Shown here piece after piece: positions 29,528 to 38,931 of a stretch of DNA of 64,000 nt (positions are counted from its first letter, which is position 1; every line of letters starts with the position of its first letter). The notes beneath the pieces were generated by a model. The model did not search any database. It saw only the letters and a program-made list of their open reading frames with translations, and was not told where the DNA came from. Both the position numbers and the translations under genes were made by a program. Source of the stretch: Yokenella regensburgei ATCC 49455 (GTDB taxonomy: Bacteria; Pseudomonadota; Gammaproteobacteria; Enterobacterales; Enterobacteriaceae); the NCBI RefSeq assembly GCF_000735455.1, contig NZ_JMPS01000086.1, positions 1 to 64,000 of the forward strand, in the 5' to 3' direction.

Positions 29528-30433
29528 CTACTCCTCCTCCAGCGCCTGATACTCCTGGGTTAAAAAATCTACCAGCGCACGAACAGAAGGCAGCAGCCCA
29601 CGACGCGACGGGAATACCGCGTGGATCACCTCTCTCTGCGGTTGCCACTCTGCCAGTACGGCAACCAGCTCTCCGGATGTAAGCTGTTCGCGCACCATCA
29701 GGCGCGGCAATTGTACCAGGCCAATGCCGGCGACGGCGGCTTCTCTCAGCGCCAGCATATCGGAGGTAATAAACCGCGGGGTGAAATGCACCTCGGCGCG
29801 GGCGCCATCCGGCCCGTTCAATCCCCAGTGATGCTGGTGCTTCCCGGCGCTCAGGCTTAATCCCGGCCACCGGCTAAGTTCGGCGGGCGCCTGCGGTTGT
29901 CCCATCCTGGCAATCAGATCGGGGCTTGCCACCAGGCAATGGCCCCGATCGGCCAGCACGCGCATCACCAAATCACTGTCTTCCAGCGGTCGCGGACGCA
30001 CGCGTATGGCGATATCAAAGCCTTCGGCTACCACATCCACGCGACGATTGGTCGCTTCAAGCTGCAGCGTCACGCCCGGATGGCGTTGCATAAATTTTGC
30101 CAGCATTGCCCCTACGTGCACATGCAAAAGCGTGACCGGGCAGCTAATCTTCACCATCCCGCGCGGTTCCGCCTGCAGAGCGGCAATAGCCTCCTGTGCC
30201 GCTTCCGCCTCTATCAGCATTGCCTTGCAGTGCTGATAAAACGTCTGCCCTACTTCGGTAACGCTGAACTGCCGGGTTGTGCGATGAATAAGTCGTACGC
30301 CCAGGCGCTCTTCAAGTTGCGCAATACGGCGGCTCAGGCGCGATTTTGGCATGTCGAGCGCACGCCCAGCGGCAGCAAAACCACCATGATCCACCACCTG
30401 TACAAACCACGCGAAGTCATTGAGATCCTGCAT
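29528..30433 (-). CDS. LysR-family transcriptional regulator
   Basis: This 301-residue LysR-type regulator has an N-terminal winged helix-turn-helix (FVQVVDHGGFAAAGRALDMP then SRLSRRIAQLEERLGVRL). The effector domain belongs to the CrgA-like subgroup (GFDIAIRVRPRPLEDSDLV). It is divergent from the pirin and hydrolase genes with 111 bp between, the usual layout for a LysR protein and its target operon. The inducer is unknown. Confidence 0.9.
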   Translation of the reverse strand: MQDLNDFAWFVQVVDHGGFAAAGRALDMPKSRLSRRIAQLEERLGVRLIHRTTRQFSVTEVGQTFYQHCKAMLIEAEAAQEAIAALQAEPRGMVKISCPVTLLHVHVGAMLAKFMQRHPGVTLQLEATNRRVDVVAEGFDIAIRVRPRPLEDSDLVMRVLADRGHCLVASPDLIARMGQPQAPAELSRWPGLSLSAGKHQHHWGLNGPDGARAEVHFTPRFITSDMLALREAAVAGIGLVQLPRLMVREQLTSGELVAVLAEWQPQREVIHAVFPSRRGLLPSVRALVDFLTQEYQALEEE

Positions 30434-30544
30434 AAACCCCTCATCGTTCCATTTTATGAACAGTGCATGTCATTTTTACACTCTACCGGAATATTAACCT
30501 CAAATATAAGCTAATACACATCAACCGAACATGAGGAGAAAACC

Positions 30545-31411
30545 ATGAAACAGATAACAGGCGTTTATACCGCACCGCGTCCGCACTGGGTTGGCGACGG
30601 TTTTCCGGTTCGTTCAATGTTTTCTTATCAGTCTCACGGCGAGCCGTTAAGTCCGTTTCTACTGCTGGACTACGCCGGCCCCCACACTTTCCCGGCCGAT
30701 GGTGCCAAACGTGGCGTTGGGGTACATCCGCATCGTGGCTTTGAAACGGTCACTATCGTTTACGCCGGTGAAGTGGAACACCGGGATTCCACAGGCCAGG
30801 GCGGCGTGATTGGCCCCGGCGATGTGCAGTGGATGACAGCAGGCGCAGGCATTCTGCATGAAGAGTTCCATTCAGAGGCATTTTCCCGCAAGGGAGGTGA
30901 ACTGAAGATGATTCAGCTGTGGGTCAACCTGCCAGCAAAAGACAAGATGGCAAAACCCGGCTATCAGAGCATCACCAAAGACCAGATCCCGGTGATGGCG
31001 CTGCCGGACAACAGCGGGGAACTCCGTGTCATTGCCGGAAGTTTTAGCAACCATGCAGGCCCGGCGCACACCTTCTCGCCGCTGAACGTCTGGGATATCA
31101 CGCTTCATCAGGGAAGCCATCTGCCGCTCAGCCAGCCTGAAGGCTGGAGCACGGCGCTGGTAGTGCTTGAAGGCAGCATCACGGTTAACGGCACTACGCC
31201 TGCAAGCGAAGCTCAGCTGGTTGTCCTGAGCCAGACAGGGGAAAAATTGCATATTGAAGCTAACAGCGATGCCAAAGTGCTGCTGCTGGCAGGAGCCCCC
31301 CTGAACGAACCAATTGTTGGCTACGGCCCATTTGTTATGAATACCAAAAACGAAATCGCGGAAGCTATCAACGATTTCAATTCCGGCCGCTTTGGCCAGA
31401 TCTCAGAGTAA
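30545..31411 (+). CDS. Pirin-family protein
   Basis: This 288-residue bicupin pirin has the N-terminal cupin signature [20 protein letters not shown] and [16 protein letters not shown], which supplies the metal-binding His/His/His/Glu set. The C-terminal cupin contains [12 protein letters not shown]. Some bacterial pirins have quercetinase activity. The substrate here is unknown. GAGGAG precedes the ATG. The hydrolase gene follows 13 bases later, so the two form an operon, probably controlled by the divergent LysR protein. Confidence 0.9.
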   Translation: MKQITGVYTAPRPHWVGDGFPVRSMFSYQSHGEPLSPFLLLDYAGPHTFPADGAKRGVGVHPHRGFETVTIVYAGEVEHRDSTGQGGVIGPGDVQWMTAGAGILHEEFHSEAFSRKGGELKMIQLWVNLPAKDKMAKPGYQSITKDQIPVMALPDNSGELRVIAGSFSNHAGPAHTFSPLNVWDITLHQGSHLPLSQPEGWSTALVVLEGSITVNGTTPASEAQLVVLSQTGEKLHIEANSDAKVLLLAGAPLNEPIVGYGPFVMNTKNEIAEAINDFNSGRFGQISE

Positions 31412-31424
31412 TAAGGAGAGAACG

Positions 31425-32102
31425 ATGTCTACCCCTGCAAATTTTAACGGTTCCCGCCCGGCGATTGATGTTAACGACAGCGTCATGTTGCTTATTGATC
31501 ATCAGAGCGGACTTTTCCAGACCGTAGCCGATATGCCAATGCCGGAACTGCGCGCTCGTGCAGCGGCGCTGGCGAAGATTGCGTCTCTGGCGAAGATGCC
31601 GGTTATCACTACAGCATCGGTACCACAGGGACCAAACGGGCCACTAATTCCGGAAATTCATGCTAATGCACCGCATGCGCAGTACATTGCGCGTAAAGGT
31701 GAAATCAATGCGTGGGATAACCCGGAGTTTGTCGCGGCGGTGAAAGCCACAGGACGTAAAACGCTGATTATTGCTGGTACTATCACCAGCGTCTGTATGG
31801 CATTTCCATCCATCAGCGCAGTTGCCGACGGTTATAAAGTGTTCGCAGTCATTGATGCTTCCGGCACCTACAGCAAAATGGCGCAGGAGATAACGCTGGC
31901 TCGCGTGGTTCAGGCCGGTGTAGTCCCTATGGACACCGCGGCGGTTGCATCAGAAATTCAGCGTACCTGGAACCGTGAAGACGCCGCTGAATGGGCGGAA
32001 GTGTACACCCATATTTTCCCGGCCTATCAGTTGCTGATCGAAAGTTACAGCAAGGCGCAGGACGTGGTGAAGAACAGCGAAGTGCTCGATTCACAGCGTT
32101 AA
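31425..32102 (+). CDS. Isochorismatase-like cysteine hydrolase (YcaC type)
   Basis: The start is the ATG at 31425 after AAGGAGAG, giving 225 residues. The frame itself opens 33 bases earlier, inside the pirin gene. The catalytic triad of the family can be seen: Asp in [10 protein letters not shown], Lys in [11 protein letters not shown], and the nucleophilic Cys in [12 protein letters not shown]. The C-terminus is longer than in YcaC. The substrate is unknown. It is the second gene of the pirin operon, and a strong stem-loop follows its stop. Confidence 0.88.
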   Translation: MSTPANFNGSRPAIDVNDSVMLLIDHQSGLFQTVADMPMPELRARAAALAKIASLAKMPVITTASVPQGPNGPLIPEIHANAPHAQYIARKGEINAWDNPEFVAAVKATGRKTLIIAGTITSVCMAFPSISAVADGYKVFAVIDASGTYSKMAQEITLARVVQAGVVPMDTAAVASEIQRTWNREDAAEWAEVYTHIFPAYQLLIESYSKAQDVVKNSEVLDSQR

Positions 32103-32108
32103 TTCCCG

Positions 32109-32141
32109 GCTCCGCGAGGTAAAACTCGCGGAGCTGTTTAT
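32109..32141 (+). terminator. Terminator after the hydrolase gene
   Basis: A 10-bp perfect stem (GCTCCGCGAG with CTCGCGGAGC) and a 6-nt loop are followed by TGTTTATTG. It ends the pirin-hydrolase operon before the serX promoter. Confidence 0.75.
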
Positions 32142-32177
32142 TGCTTAACCGAACGCGCACGAATACTTAAAATCTGC

Positions 32178-32206
32178 TTGACCGTTTTCCTGCAACTCCC
32201 TATAGT
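32178..32206 (+). promoter_or_regulatory. Sigma-70 promoter of serX
   Basis: A -35 box TTGACC (32178-32183) and a -10 box TATAGT (32201-32206) are separated by exactly 17 bp. The GC-rich discriminator AGCGCCCC follows, typical of stable-RNA promoters under stringent control. It lies 43 bases before the tRNA. Confidence 0.85.
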
Positions 32207-32248
32207 AGCGCCCCGTTGCCCCCTAAGAGGTTGGCAGCAATACAATAT

Positions 32249-32336
32249 GGTGAGGTGTCCGAGTGGCTGAAGGAGCACGCCTGGAAAGTGTGTATACGGC
32301 AACGTATCGGGGGTTCGAATCCCCCCCTCACCGCCA
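32249..32336 (+). tRNA. serX: tRNA-Ser (anticodon GGA)
   Basis: The 88-nt gene starts GGTGAGGTGTCCGAGTGG, has the long variable arm of class II tRNAs, the TTCGAATC T-loop and an encoded CCA end. The anticodon loop reads CTGGAAA, so the anticodon is GGA. It matches E. coli serX in sequence type and neighbourhood (near phoH). A terminator starts at its 3' end. Confidence 0.97.
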
Positions 32337-32380
32337 TATTTAAAGAAGAGCTCGTACGTAAGTACGGGCTTTTTTTTCGC
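32334..32380 (+). terminator. serX terminator (middle copy of the direct repeat)
   Basis: The 9-bp stem AGCTCGTAC/GTACGGGCT with one G-T pair is followed by eight T. It is the same 47-53 bp unit seen at 29432-29484 and 32516-32568. Confidence 0.85.
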
Positions 32381-32499
32381 ATGTAGCACCCCCGTGGGGG
32401 GATGAGAAGCCCCGACCGGGGTTCGACAACTGGCGACAGCCAGGTGGACAGACTGAGCGCGCAGCGAACAGGCTGCCCGCAGGGCGAGCGAAGCGAGTC

Positions 32500-32568
32500 A
32501 ATCCCCCCCTCACCGCCATATTTAAAGAAGAGCTCGTACGCAAGTACGGGCTTTTTTTTTGCCTGTTG
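32500..32568 (+). repeat. Second copy of the serX 3' end with its terminator
   Basis: The last 19 nt of serX including CCA (32500-32518), and the terminator that follows, recur 182 bp downstream of the real gene end. The spacer (32381-32499) is GC-rich and has CGAGCGAAGCGAGTC-like palindromes but no gene. A lone tRNA 3' end plus flank is the usual trace of site-specific integration or tandem duplication at a tRNA gene. Confidence 0.85.
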
Positions 32569-32601
32569 CAGCACCACTCAACACAAAGACTACACCAAAA
32601 G

Positions 32602-32625
32602 CAAAGCCCGGTTTCCCGGGCTTTG
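32602..32625 (-). terminator. Stem-loop after phoH
   Basis: A 10-bp perfect stem (CAAAGCCCGG/CCGGGCTTTG) and a 4-nt loop lie 18 bases past the phoH stop. On the minus strand CTTTTGG follows, a modest T-run. Confidence 0.7.
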
Positions 32626-32643
32626 AAGACAGCACAACCACGA

Positions 32644-33711
32644 TTAGCTATAGGCATGCAGCGTGCGCTGGCAGAGCGCTGAACGCACGCAGTCGTCCTT
32701 GCCAAAACGCACCACACCTATCATGTCATCTTCCTCGAAACGCGCCATCGCATCGCTCAGGCCAGACTTCACGCCAGAAGGCAAATCGCACTGGGTGATG
32801 TCACCGTTCACGATAACCGTCACGTTTTCCCCGAGGCGTGTAAGGAACATCTTCATTTGCGCGGCAGTCACGTTCTGGGCCTCATCCAGAATCACAACGG
32901 CATTCTCAAAGGTACGTCCACGCATATAGGCGAACGGTGCGATTTCCACCTTCCCAATCTCAGGTCGCAGGCAATATTGCATAAAAGAAGCTCCCAGCCG
33001 TTTCACCAGCACGTCGTAAACCGGGCGGAAATAAGGCGCGAACTTCTCAGATATGTCTCCGGGTAAGAAGCCGAGATCTTCATCGGCCTGCAGAACCGGA
33101 CGGGTGACAATAATCCTGTCCACATCCTTATGAATCAGGGCTTCTGCTGCTTTCGCTGCGCTGATCCACGTTTTACCGCATCCGGCTTCCCCGGTGGCAA
33201 AGATCAGCTGTTTACTCTCGATAGCATTCAGGTAGTGCGCCTGAGCCTCATTGCGCGCTTCAATTGGAGAACTATCACGACCTTCCCGGGCCATGCCAAT
33301 TGCTTCGACGCCACTCATCTGCACAAGCGAGGTGACCGATTCTTCTTCACGTTGCTTATGGCTACGTGAATCCCGTCTCAGCACACGTTTTGCTTCGCGA
33401 CGAGCTTTGATCACTGCTTTTTGTCTTCCCATGGATAGCACCTTGAGTTGTTGGTATTCATCACACGCACCGGAACGGGCGCGATTATGCGTACGAACGT
33501 CTGAGGTTTGGCTTCCTTGTAAGCCATTGCTTGCTGCTGTATGAGATGCCATAGCAGGACAAAATGCATCCTGGCTAGCATCGGTGGATTTGCTAACTGG
33601 AGAGTTGAGGATAAATTCAGGGGTGAAGAAATCGCTGCCGGAGTTTGGGCCTCCGCGCTGGGTGATGCGGGTCATCGTTGTTCTGACTTGTCCAGTACAG
33701 GACGCTACCAT
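32644..33711 (-). CDS. phoH: PhoH phosphate-starvation ATPase
   Basis: PhoH is a cytoplasmic P-loop ATPase of unknown cellular role, induced by phosphate limitation. Walker A is ATGEAGCGKTW and Walker B is VVILDEAQN. The full frame gives 355 residues, close to the E. coli length of 354. An internal ATG at 33432 (MGRQKAVIK), with AAGGTG before it, would give the 262-residue core. Both starts have plausible ribosome sites. A Pho box lies 136 bases upstream. Confidence 0.92.
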   Translation of the reverse strand: MVASCTGQVRTTMTRITQRGGPNSGSDFFTPEFILNSPVSKSTDASQDAFCPAMASHTAASNGLQGSQTSDVRTHNRARSGACDEYQQLKVLSMGRQKAVIKARREAKRVLRRDSRSHKQREEESVTSLVQMSGVEAIGMAREGRDSSPIEARNEAQAHYLNAIESKQLIFATGEAGCGKTWISAAKAAEALIHKDVDRIIVTRPVLQADEDLGFLPGDISEKFAPYFRPVYDVLVKRLGASFMQYCLRPEIGKVEIAPFAYMRGRTFENAVVILDEAQNVTAAQMKMFLTRLGENVTVIVNGDITQCDLPSGVKSGLSDAMARFEEDDMIGVVRFGKDDCVRSALCQRTLHAYS

Positions 33712-33846
33712 TAGCGATCTCCATAGTGAAACACATCACTGCCGGGAACTACCGCTTAAGTAATAATTACACCAACTTCCGCTATTGATGCAACATTATT
33801 TTTACCAAAAGATAACAAAAAAAATCTTATCGGCTGAACGCAGTGT

Positions 33847-33864
33847 CTGACATTCCTATGACAG
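33847..33864 (-). promoter_or_regulatory. Pho box (PhoB site) for phoH
   Basis: On the minus strand the site reads CTGTCATAGGAATGTCAG, two TGTCA half-sites 11 bp apart as in the consensus PhoB box. It lies between the efeUOB terminator and phoH and fits the known PhoB control of phoH in E. coli. Confidence 0.85.
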
Positions 33865-33885
33865 TATTATTTCAGCGAACGGCGT

Positions 33886-33920
33886 AATGAAAAAAAGAAA
33901 CCTGCCCGAAGGCAGGTTTT
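33886..33920 (-). terminator. Terminator of the efeUOB operon
   Basis: On the minus strand the stem AAACCTGCC/GGCAGGTTT with a 4-nt loop is followed by CTTTTTTTC. It ends four bases after the efeB stop and separates efeUOB from phoH. Confidence 0.88.
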
Positions 33921-33923
33921 GCG

Positions 33924-35207
33924 TCAGGCCTCAAGCAGGGTTTGCCCGAGATAGAGCTGGCTGTCTTTCGCGGCCGGCAGAACGAAGAAATAGCCACCGC
34001 CAATCGGTTTGATGTATTCCTCCAGCGCCTCACCGTTAAGCCGTTTTTGTACCGTCAGGAACCCCTTCTCCAGATCATGCTGATAGCAGACAAACAGCAG
34101 GCCCATATCGAGCTGACCGGAGTTGGTCACCCCGAGCGAATAGCTGTAGCCACGGCGCATCATCAGGCTGGATTCGGTTTCTTTGGTGCGCGGGTTGGCC
34201 AGACGAATGTGGCTGTCGAGCGCAATAACCTCGCCGTTCGGATCTTTGCTGTAGTCCGGCACATCGTGCTCGCGCTGCATCCCAAGCGGTGCTCCGCTGT
34301 GCTTGTCGCGACCAAATATGGTTTGCTGCTCTTTAAGCGGGGTGCGGTCCCAGAACTCAACGTGGAACTGAATAATACGCACCGCCTGATAAGAGCCGCC
34401 GACTGCCCAGGCCGGTTCCCCCTGATCCGCCGTCACCCACACCACTTTATCCATCAGCGGCTTGTCGGTGCCGTCCGGGTTTGCCGTCCCGTCTTTGAAG
34501 CCGAGCAGGTTAACCGGGGTCTCTTTGCCCTTACTGCGCGCGGCATGGTCGGAAATAAATCCTTCCCGCTTCCAGCGCACGCTCAGGAGATCGGGCGTAT
34601 GTTTGATGATGTCACGCAGCGCGTGGATCACCGTATCCTGTGTGTTGGCACAAATTTGCAGTAACAGGTCACCGTGGCACAGTGAGGCATCCAGCGCATC
34701 GTTCGGGAAACGCGTCATTTTCTGCAGTTTTTTCGGTGCCTTATCGCCAAGACCATAGCGATTATCGAACAACGACTGTCCGACAGAGAGCGTCATCGTC
34801 AGGTTGTCCGGCGCAATATAGGCCCCGAGAATGCCTGAATCCATCGGGGGCAGCCGTGGGTTTGGCGTTTCCGGCGCCGGACCACCTTTGGTCAGAAACG
34901 CGATACGCTGGGTCAACAGACGGAATAAGCGCTCAAGATCGGCTTTATCGCTCGCCAGCACATCAAACGCCACCACCATCATCGACGCCTGCTGTGGCGT
35001 CAGAACACCGGCCTGATGGGTGCCATAAAACGGCTGTACTTCCATCCGCCCGTTGGGTGACAGCGTTCCCGGTGCGCTCTGCGGTTTCGCCGCATGGGCA
35101 ACCGGGCATCCTCCACTGAGGGCCAGCGCGCCTCCCAGTGCGCCCATACTTTTCAGTAAGCGACGACGTGACGGCTCGTTCACGTCGTTGTGTTTCTCAT
35201 CGGTCAT
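33924..35207 (-). CDS. efeB: EfeB deferrochelatase / DyP-type peroxidase
   Basis: EfeB is a periplasmic heme-containing dye-decolourising peroxidase of the EfeUOB iron uptake system. The 427-residue precursor has a twin-arginine signal (SRRRLLK at about residues 13-19, cleavage near AHAAK), so it is exported folded. The DyP signature [10 protein letters not shown] is present. It begins five bases after efeO, as third gene of the operon. Confidence 0.96.
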   Translation of the reverse strand: MTDEKHNDVNEPSRRRLLKSMGALGGALALSGGCPVAHAAKPQSAPGTLSPNGRMEVQPFYGTHQAGVLTPQQASMMVVAFDVLASDKADLERLFRLLTQRIAFLTKGGPAPETPNPRLPPMDSGILGAYIAPDNLTMTLSVGQSLFDNRYGLGDKAPKKLQKMTRFPNDALDASLCHGDLLLQICANTQDTVIHALRDIIKHTPDLLSVRWKREGFISDHAARSKGKETPVNLLGFKDGTANPDGTDKPLMDKVVWVTADQGEPAWAVGGSYQAVRIIQFHVEFWDRTPLKEQQTIFGRDKHSGAPLGMQREHDVPDYSKDPNGEVIALDSHIRLANPRTKETESSLMMRRGYSYSLGVTNSGQLDMGLLFVCYQHDLEKGFLTVQKRLNGEALEEYIKPIGGGYFFVLPAAKDSQLYLGQTLLEA

Positions 35208-35212
35208 GTTGC

Positions 35213-36340
35213 TTAATCCAGTCCCAGGATCCCACGAAGCTGAGACAAGTCTTCAGCCAGCGTCGTGATCGGCCCTTTCAGCGCATTACGATCGGCATCC
35301 GTCAGTTTGTCGTAGGTCTCGAAACCGTCTTTAGTACGGTACTTCGCAAGAATGGTGTCCACTTTCTTGAAGTTGGCATCAATTTTCGCCAGCAGAGCGC
35401 TGTTATCTTTCTGCAGTTCCGGACGCAGCAGATCCACGATTTTCTGTGCACCATCGATGTTGGCCTGGAAATCCCACAGATCGGTGTGGCTGTAACGGTC
35501 TTCCTCACCGCTGATTTTGCTGGCGGCGACTTCTTCAATCAGCCCTGCGGCACCACCAACCACTTTAGACGGCGGGAACGCCAGCTCGCTGATGCGCTTT
35601 TGCAGCTCCAGCACGTCGGTGTTCAGCTGAGTGGCATACTTCTCCATCCCCTTGGTGCTGTTGTCACCAAATAGCGCTTTCTCCAGACGATGGAAGCCGG
35701 TGAATTTAGGGTCGGCCGCTTTCTGCTCGAAATCATCTTCACGAGCGTCAATGCTGCCGTCGAGATCGGAGAACAGCTCGGCAATCGGTTCGATACGCTC
35801 GTAGTTCTGGCGAGTCGAGGCGTAGAGCGATTTCGCTTTGGCGAGATCCCCTGCTTTTACGGCATCGGTAAAGATTTTGGTATTTTTTACCAGCTCTGCG
35901 GTTTGTTCCGTCACATAAGCTTTATACGCCGTGATGGCTTCACCAAGGCTCAGCACGGCATCAGCTTTTGCCGCATCGGCAGACGCCGCGCCTTTGACAA
36001 TCAGCTTGCCTTTCGGGTTGGTCAGCAGGCCGCAGGTCATCTCATATTCGCCAGGCTGCAGGTTGGCGGTCAGCTTTTGGGTGAAGCCTGGCGCAATGTT
36101 TTCGCGCTCTTCAACCACCATCACCCCTTTCAGAATTTCCCACTCCAGCGCTTTCTGGCTGTGGTTTTGAATAATGAACTGGGTTTTACCCGCAGCAACG
36201 GTGACGCTCATAGGCTCACACTGTTTGTCGTTTACTGTAACCTTTACCTGAGGAATATCGGCGGCCTGAGCTGCAAAAGCAGAGGTGAACAGCGCAGCGA
36301 TGCCCAGCTGCAGCGCACTACGGCGGAAGTTAATCGTCAT
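35213..36340 (-). CDS. efeO: EfeO periplasmic iron-binding protein
   Basis: I place the start at 36340 ([17 protein letters not shown]), giving 375 residues, the E. coli length. A 12-residue longer frame has no better ribosome site. A Sec signal ends near AAQAAD. The N-terminal cupredoxin-like domain (about 25-130) is followed by the M75 domain with the HxxE motif in [10 protein letters not shown]. It feeds Fe2+/Fe3+ to EfeU together with EfeB. Confidence 0.96.
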   Translation of the reverse strand: MTINFRRSALQLGIAALFTSAFAAQAADIPQVKVTVNDKQCEPMSVTVAAGKTQFIIQNHSQKALEWEILKGVMVVEERENIAPGFTQKLTANLQPGEYEMTCGLLTNPKGKLIVKGAASADAAKADAVLSLGEAITAYKAYVTEQTAELVKNTKIFTDAVKAGDLAKAKSLYASTRQNYERIEPIAELFSDLDGSIDAREDDFEQKAADPKFTGFHRLEKALFGDNSTKGMEKYATQLNTDVLELQKRISELAFPPSKVVGGAAGLIEEVAASKISGEEDRYSHTDLWDFQANIDGAQKIVDLLRPELQKDNSALLAKIDANFKKVDTILAKYRTKDGFETYDKLTDADRNALKGPITTLAEDLSQLRGILGLD

Positions 36341-36382
36341 GACACATCCCTTAAAAAGTATGTTGTAACTATTCAACGTGTT

Positions 36383-37216
36383 TTATCGCGCCGCGCCCGA
36401 TGCCGGGGAGGTGGCACGTGGCGGCAGTGCAAACAGCACCAGCGCCGGAATCAGATAGAGGAAATAAACCACCACTTCGCTGACGCTTGGCGCTTCCTGG
36501 TAGCCAAAAATGCCTTCCATCAGGGTGCCAAACAGCGAATGGTTGGTCAGCACGCCGCTAAAGTCGAATGCGACCTGCTGGAGGTTGTTCCAGAGACCGG
36601 CCTCGTGGAAAGCACGAATTGCGCCCGCGGCCAGGCCTGCCGCCACAAACAGAATAAACAGGCTGGTCCATTTAAAGAACGTGCCAAGATTGAGACGGAT
36701 CCCCCCCCAGTAGAGCATGAATCCGAGCGCCACGGCGGTTGCCAGCCCGAGCATCGCGCCGAGCGGTGGCCAGATACCCAGGTCTTGTTGAAAAGAGGCC
36801 AGCAAGAAGAAGACGGATTCCAGCCCTTCGCGGGCGACGGCGAAAAAGACCATCAGGATCAGCGCCCAGCCGTGGTTGCCACTGCGCTGCAGCGCATTAT
36901 CCACCGCCTCTTCCAGTTGCTTTTTCACATTGCGTGAAACTTTACGCATCCAGAACACCATCCAGGTAAGGATGATGACGGCAATCACCGCCACCACGCC
37001 TTCAAAGATCTCCTGCTGCTTCTGCGGGAATTCACCGGTGGTTTCGTTGATGAAGACCCCAAGGCCCAGGCACAGTGCAGCGGCAAGGAACACGCCAATC
37101 CACATAACGCCAATCCAGCGCCCGCGCTGGGTACGCTTCAGGTAGCTGGCGATAAGGCTGACAATCAGCGCCGCCTCCAGCCCTTCACGCAACATAATGA
37201 GAAACGGTACAAACAT
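36383..37216 (-). CDS. efeU: EfeU ferrous-iron permease
   Basis: The 277-residue inner-membrane protein of the OFeT family has seven predicted helices and two REGLE iron-binding motifs (REGLEAALIV in the first helix, REGLESVFFL in the fourth). The frame is intact, unlike E. coli K-12 where efeU is frameshifted. It is the first gene of the operon, with a Fur box 59 bases upstream. Confidence 0.96.
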   Translation of the reverse strand: MFVPFLIMLREGLEAALIVSLIASYLKRTQRGRWIGVMWIGVFLAAALCLGLGVFINETTGEFPQKQQEIFEGVVAVIAVIILTWMVFWMRKVSRNVKKQLEEAVDNALQRSGNHGWALILMVFFAVAREGLESVFFLLASFQQDLGIWPPLGAMLGLATAVALGFMLYWGGIRLNLGTFFKWTSLFILFVAAGLAAGAIRAFHEAGLWNNLQQVAFDFSGVLTNHSLFGTLMEGIFGYQEAPSVSEVVVYFLYLIPALVLFALPPRATSPASGAAR

Positions 37217-37274
37217 GCCGACATCCTTAAATGTGAATCGCCGTCAACCGGTGCAAAGAAAAGTAAATTTAAGT

Positions 37275-37293
37275 GATTGTGATTATCATTACC
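37275..37293 (-). promoter_or_regulatory. Fur box upstream of efeU
   Basis: The 19 bases GATTGTGATTATCATTACC agree with the Fur consensus at 15 of 19 positions by my count. The site lies between putP and efeU and would repress efeUOB when iron is plentiful, as in E. coli. Confidence 0.8.
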
Positions 37294-37384
37294 GCAAAAA
37301 GAAACGCAAGCGATATGTATCGAGAATGATGACAGGATGTAAAAAGTTAGCAGGGGAAGGAATTGGGGGATTCAGGCGAATTGC

Positions 37385-37406
37385 CTGAGCCCGAAACCGG
37401 GCTCAG
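37385..37406 (-). terminator. Stem-loop after putP
   Basis: A 9-bp perfect stem (CTGAGCCCG/CGGGCTCAG) with a 4-nt loop lies 17 bases past the putP stop. No T-run follows on the minus strand, so its strength as a terminator is uncertain. Confidence 0.5.
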
Positions 37407-37422
37407 ACGGTACAGCAGAGCG

Positions 37423-38931
37423 TTATTCCGCCTGCAGACGAGACGGAGGCGCTGAGTGGTAATGTGCATCTGCTTCTGCAAAGCGTTTCTGCATTGCGGT
37501 AGACGGCGCTTTACCCAGCAGGCTGAACACAACAATGCCCACGCTGCCGAAGATGAAGCCAGGAATGATTTCGTACAGACCCAGCCACGCGAACTGTTTC
37601 CAGACGATAACGGTAACTGCACCGATAACCATCCCGGCCAGTGCGCCGTTACGGGTCATGCGTGACCACATCACGGAGAACAGCACGACTGGACCAAATG
37701 CAGCGCCGAAGCCTGCCCATGCGTAGCTCACAAGGCCCAGCACGCGGTTCTGTGGGTTAGCGGCAAGCGCAATCGCCACCAGCGCAACCACCAGTACCAT
37801 CAGGCGACCAACCCATACCAGCTCTTTCTGACCAGCGTTTTTACGCAGGAAGGCCTTGTAGAGATCTTCCGTAATGGCGCTTGAACACACCAGCAGCTGG
37901 CAGCTCAGCGTTGACATTACCGCCGCCAGAATCGCCGACAGCAGGATCCCGGCAATCCACGGGTTAAAGAGGATCTGCGCCAGTTCAATGAACACGCGCT
38001 CGGCGTTCTGGTTCACGGCACCGGCAAGCTGTGGGTTGTTGTTGAAGTAAGCAATGCCGAAGAAGCCGACCGCTACCGCACCCGCCAGGCACAGGATCAT
38101 CCAGGTCATGCTGATACGACGCGCATGCACGATGCTGTGGTGGGAGTCTGCCGCCATGAAGCGTGCCAGAATATGCGGCTGACCGAAGTAGCCCAGACCC
38201 CAGCCCATCAGAGAGATGATGGCGACAAAGTTCAGGCCTTTCAGCATATCAACGTTTTCGATGCTCTTCTGTTTAATCACTTCCAGCGAGTCACCGAAAC
38301 CACCGACCGACATAATCACGATAACCGGCGTCAGGATCAGCGCGAAAATCATCAGGCTCGCCTGCACGGTATCGGTCCAGCTTACCGCGAGGAAACCGCC
38401 GATGAAGGTATAAATGATAGTGGCAGCGGCCCCGGCCCACAGCGCGGTTTCATAGCTCATGCCGAAGGTGCTTTCGAACAGACGCGCTCCCGCCACGATG
38501 CCGGATGCACAATAGATGGTGAAGAACAGCAGGATGACCAGCGCCGAGATAATACGCAGCACGCGGCTGGAGTCGTCAAAACGGCCGGTAAAGTAGTCCG
38601 GCAGCGTCAGGGCGTTATTGTTGACTTCGGTATGCACGCGCAGACGACCGGCAACCAGCTTCCAGTTGATCCATGCCCCTGCGCACAGACCGATCGCAAT
38701 CCAGCTTTCTGAAATCCCGGAGATAAAAATCGCGCCCGGCAGCCCCATCAGCAACCAGCCGCTCATATCGGAAGCACCTGCAGACAGTGCCGTGACGAAC
38801 GGGCCCAGGCTTCGCCCACCGAGAATGTAATCGTCAAAGTTCTTTGTCGACCGCCATGCAAAAAATCCAATCAGGATCATGCCCAATATATAGATACAAA
38901 ACGTCACCAACATCGGTGTGCTAATAGCCAT
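37423..38931 (-). CDS. putP: PutP sodium/proline symporter
   Basis: PutP imports proline with Na+ across the inner membrane. The 502-residue protein has the length and order of helices of the sodium:solute symporter family. The conserved early segment SAGASDMSGWLLMGLPGA contains residues of the sodium and proline sites. It is divergent from putA across the put control region and supplies PutA with substrate. Confidence 0.97.
   Translation of the reverse strand: MAISTPMLVTFCIYILGMILIGFFAWRSTKNFDDYILGGRSLGPFVTALSAGASDMSGWLLMGLPGAIFISGISESWIAIGLCAGAWINWKLVAGRLRVHTEVNNNALTLPDYFTGRFDDSSRVLRIISALVILLFFTIYCASGIVAGARLFESTFGMSYETALWAGAAATIIYTFIGGFLAVSWTDTVQASLMIFALILTPVIVIMSVGGFGDSLEVIKQKSIENVDMLKGLNFVAIISLMGWGLGYFGQPHILARFMAADSHHSIVHARRISMTWMILCLAGAVAVGFFGIAYFNNNPQLAGAVNQNAERVFIELAQILFNPWIAGILLSAILAAVMSTLSCQLLVCSSAITEDLYKAFLRKNAGQKELVWVGRLMVLVVALVAIALAANPQNRVLGLVSYAWAGFGAAFGPVVLFSVMWSRMTRNGALAGMVIGAVTVIVWKQFAWLGLYEIIPGFIFGSVGIVVFSLLGKAPSTAMQKRFAEADAHYHSAPPSRLQAE

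Noticed and set aside
32381-32499. CRISPR-like or small-RNA reading of the spacer between the serX repeats
   Set aside because: Only two repeat units, no regular spacers, and no promoter or terminator of its own beyond the duplicated serX terminator.
32138-32717. Minus-strand frames across serX and its repeats
   Set aside because: They read through a tRNA and terminators. Such tRNA-spanning frames are common false annotations.
35690-36937. 415-codon plus-strand frame over efeO and efeU
   Set aside because: Antisense to two recognisable genes. The composition is that of a shadow frame.
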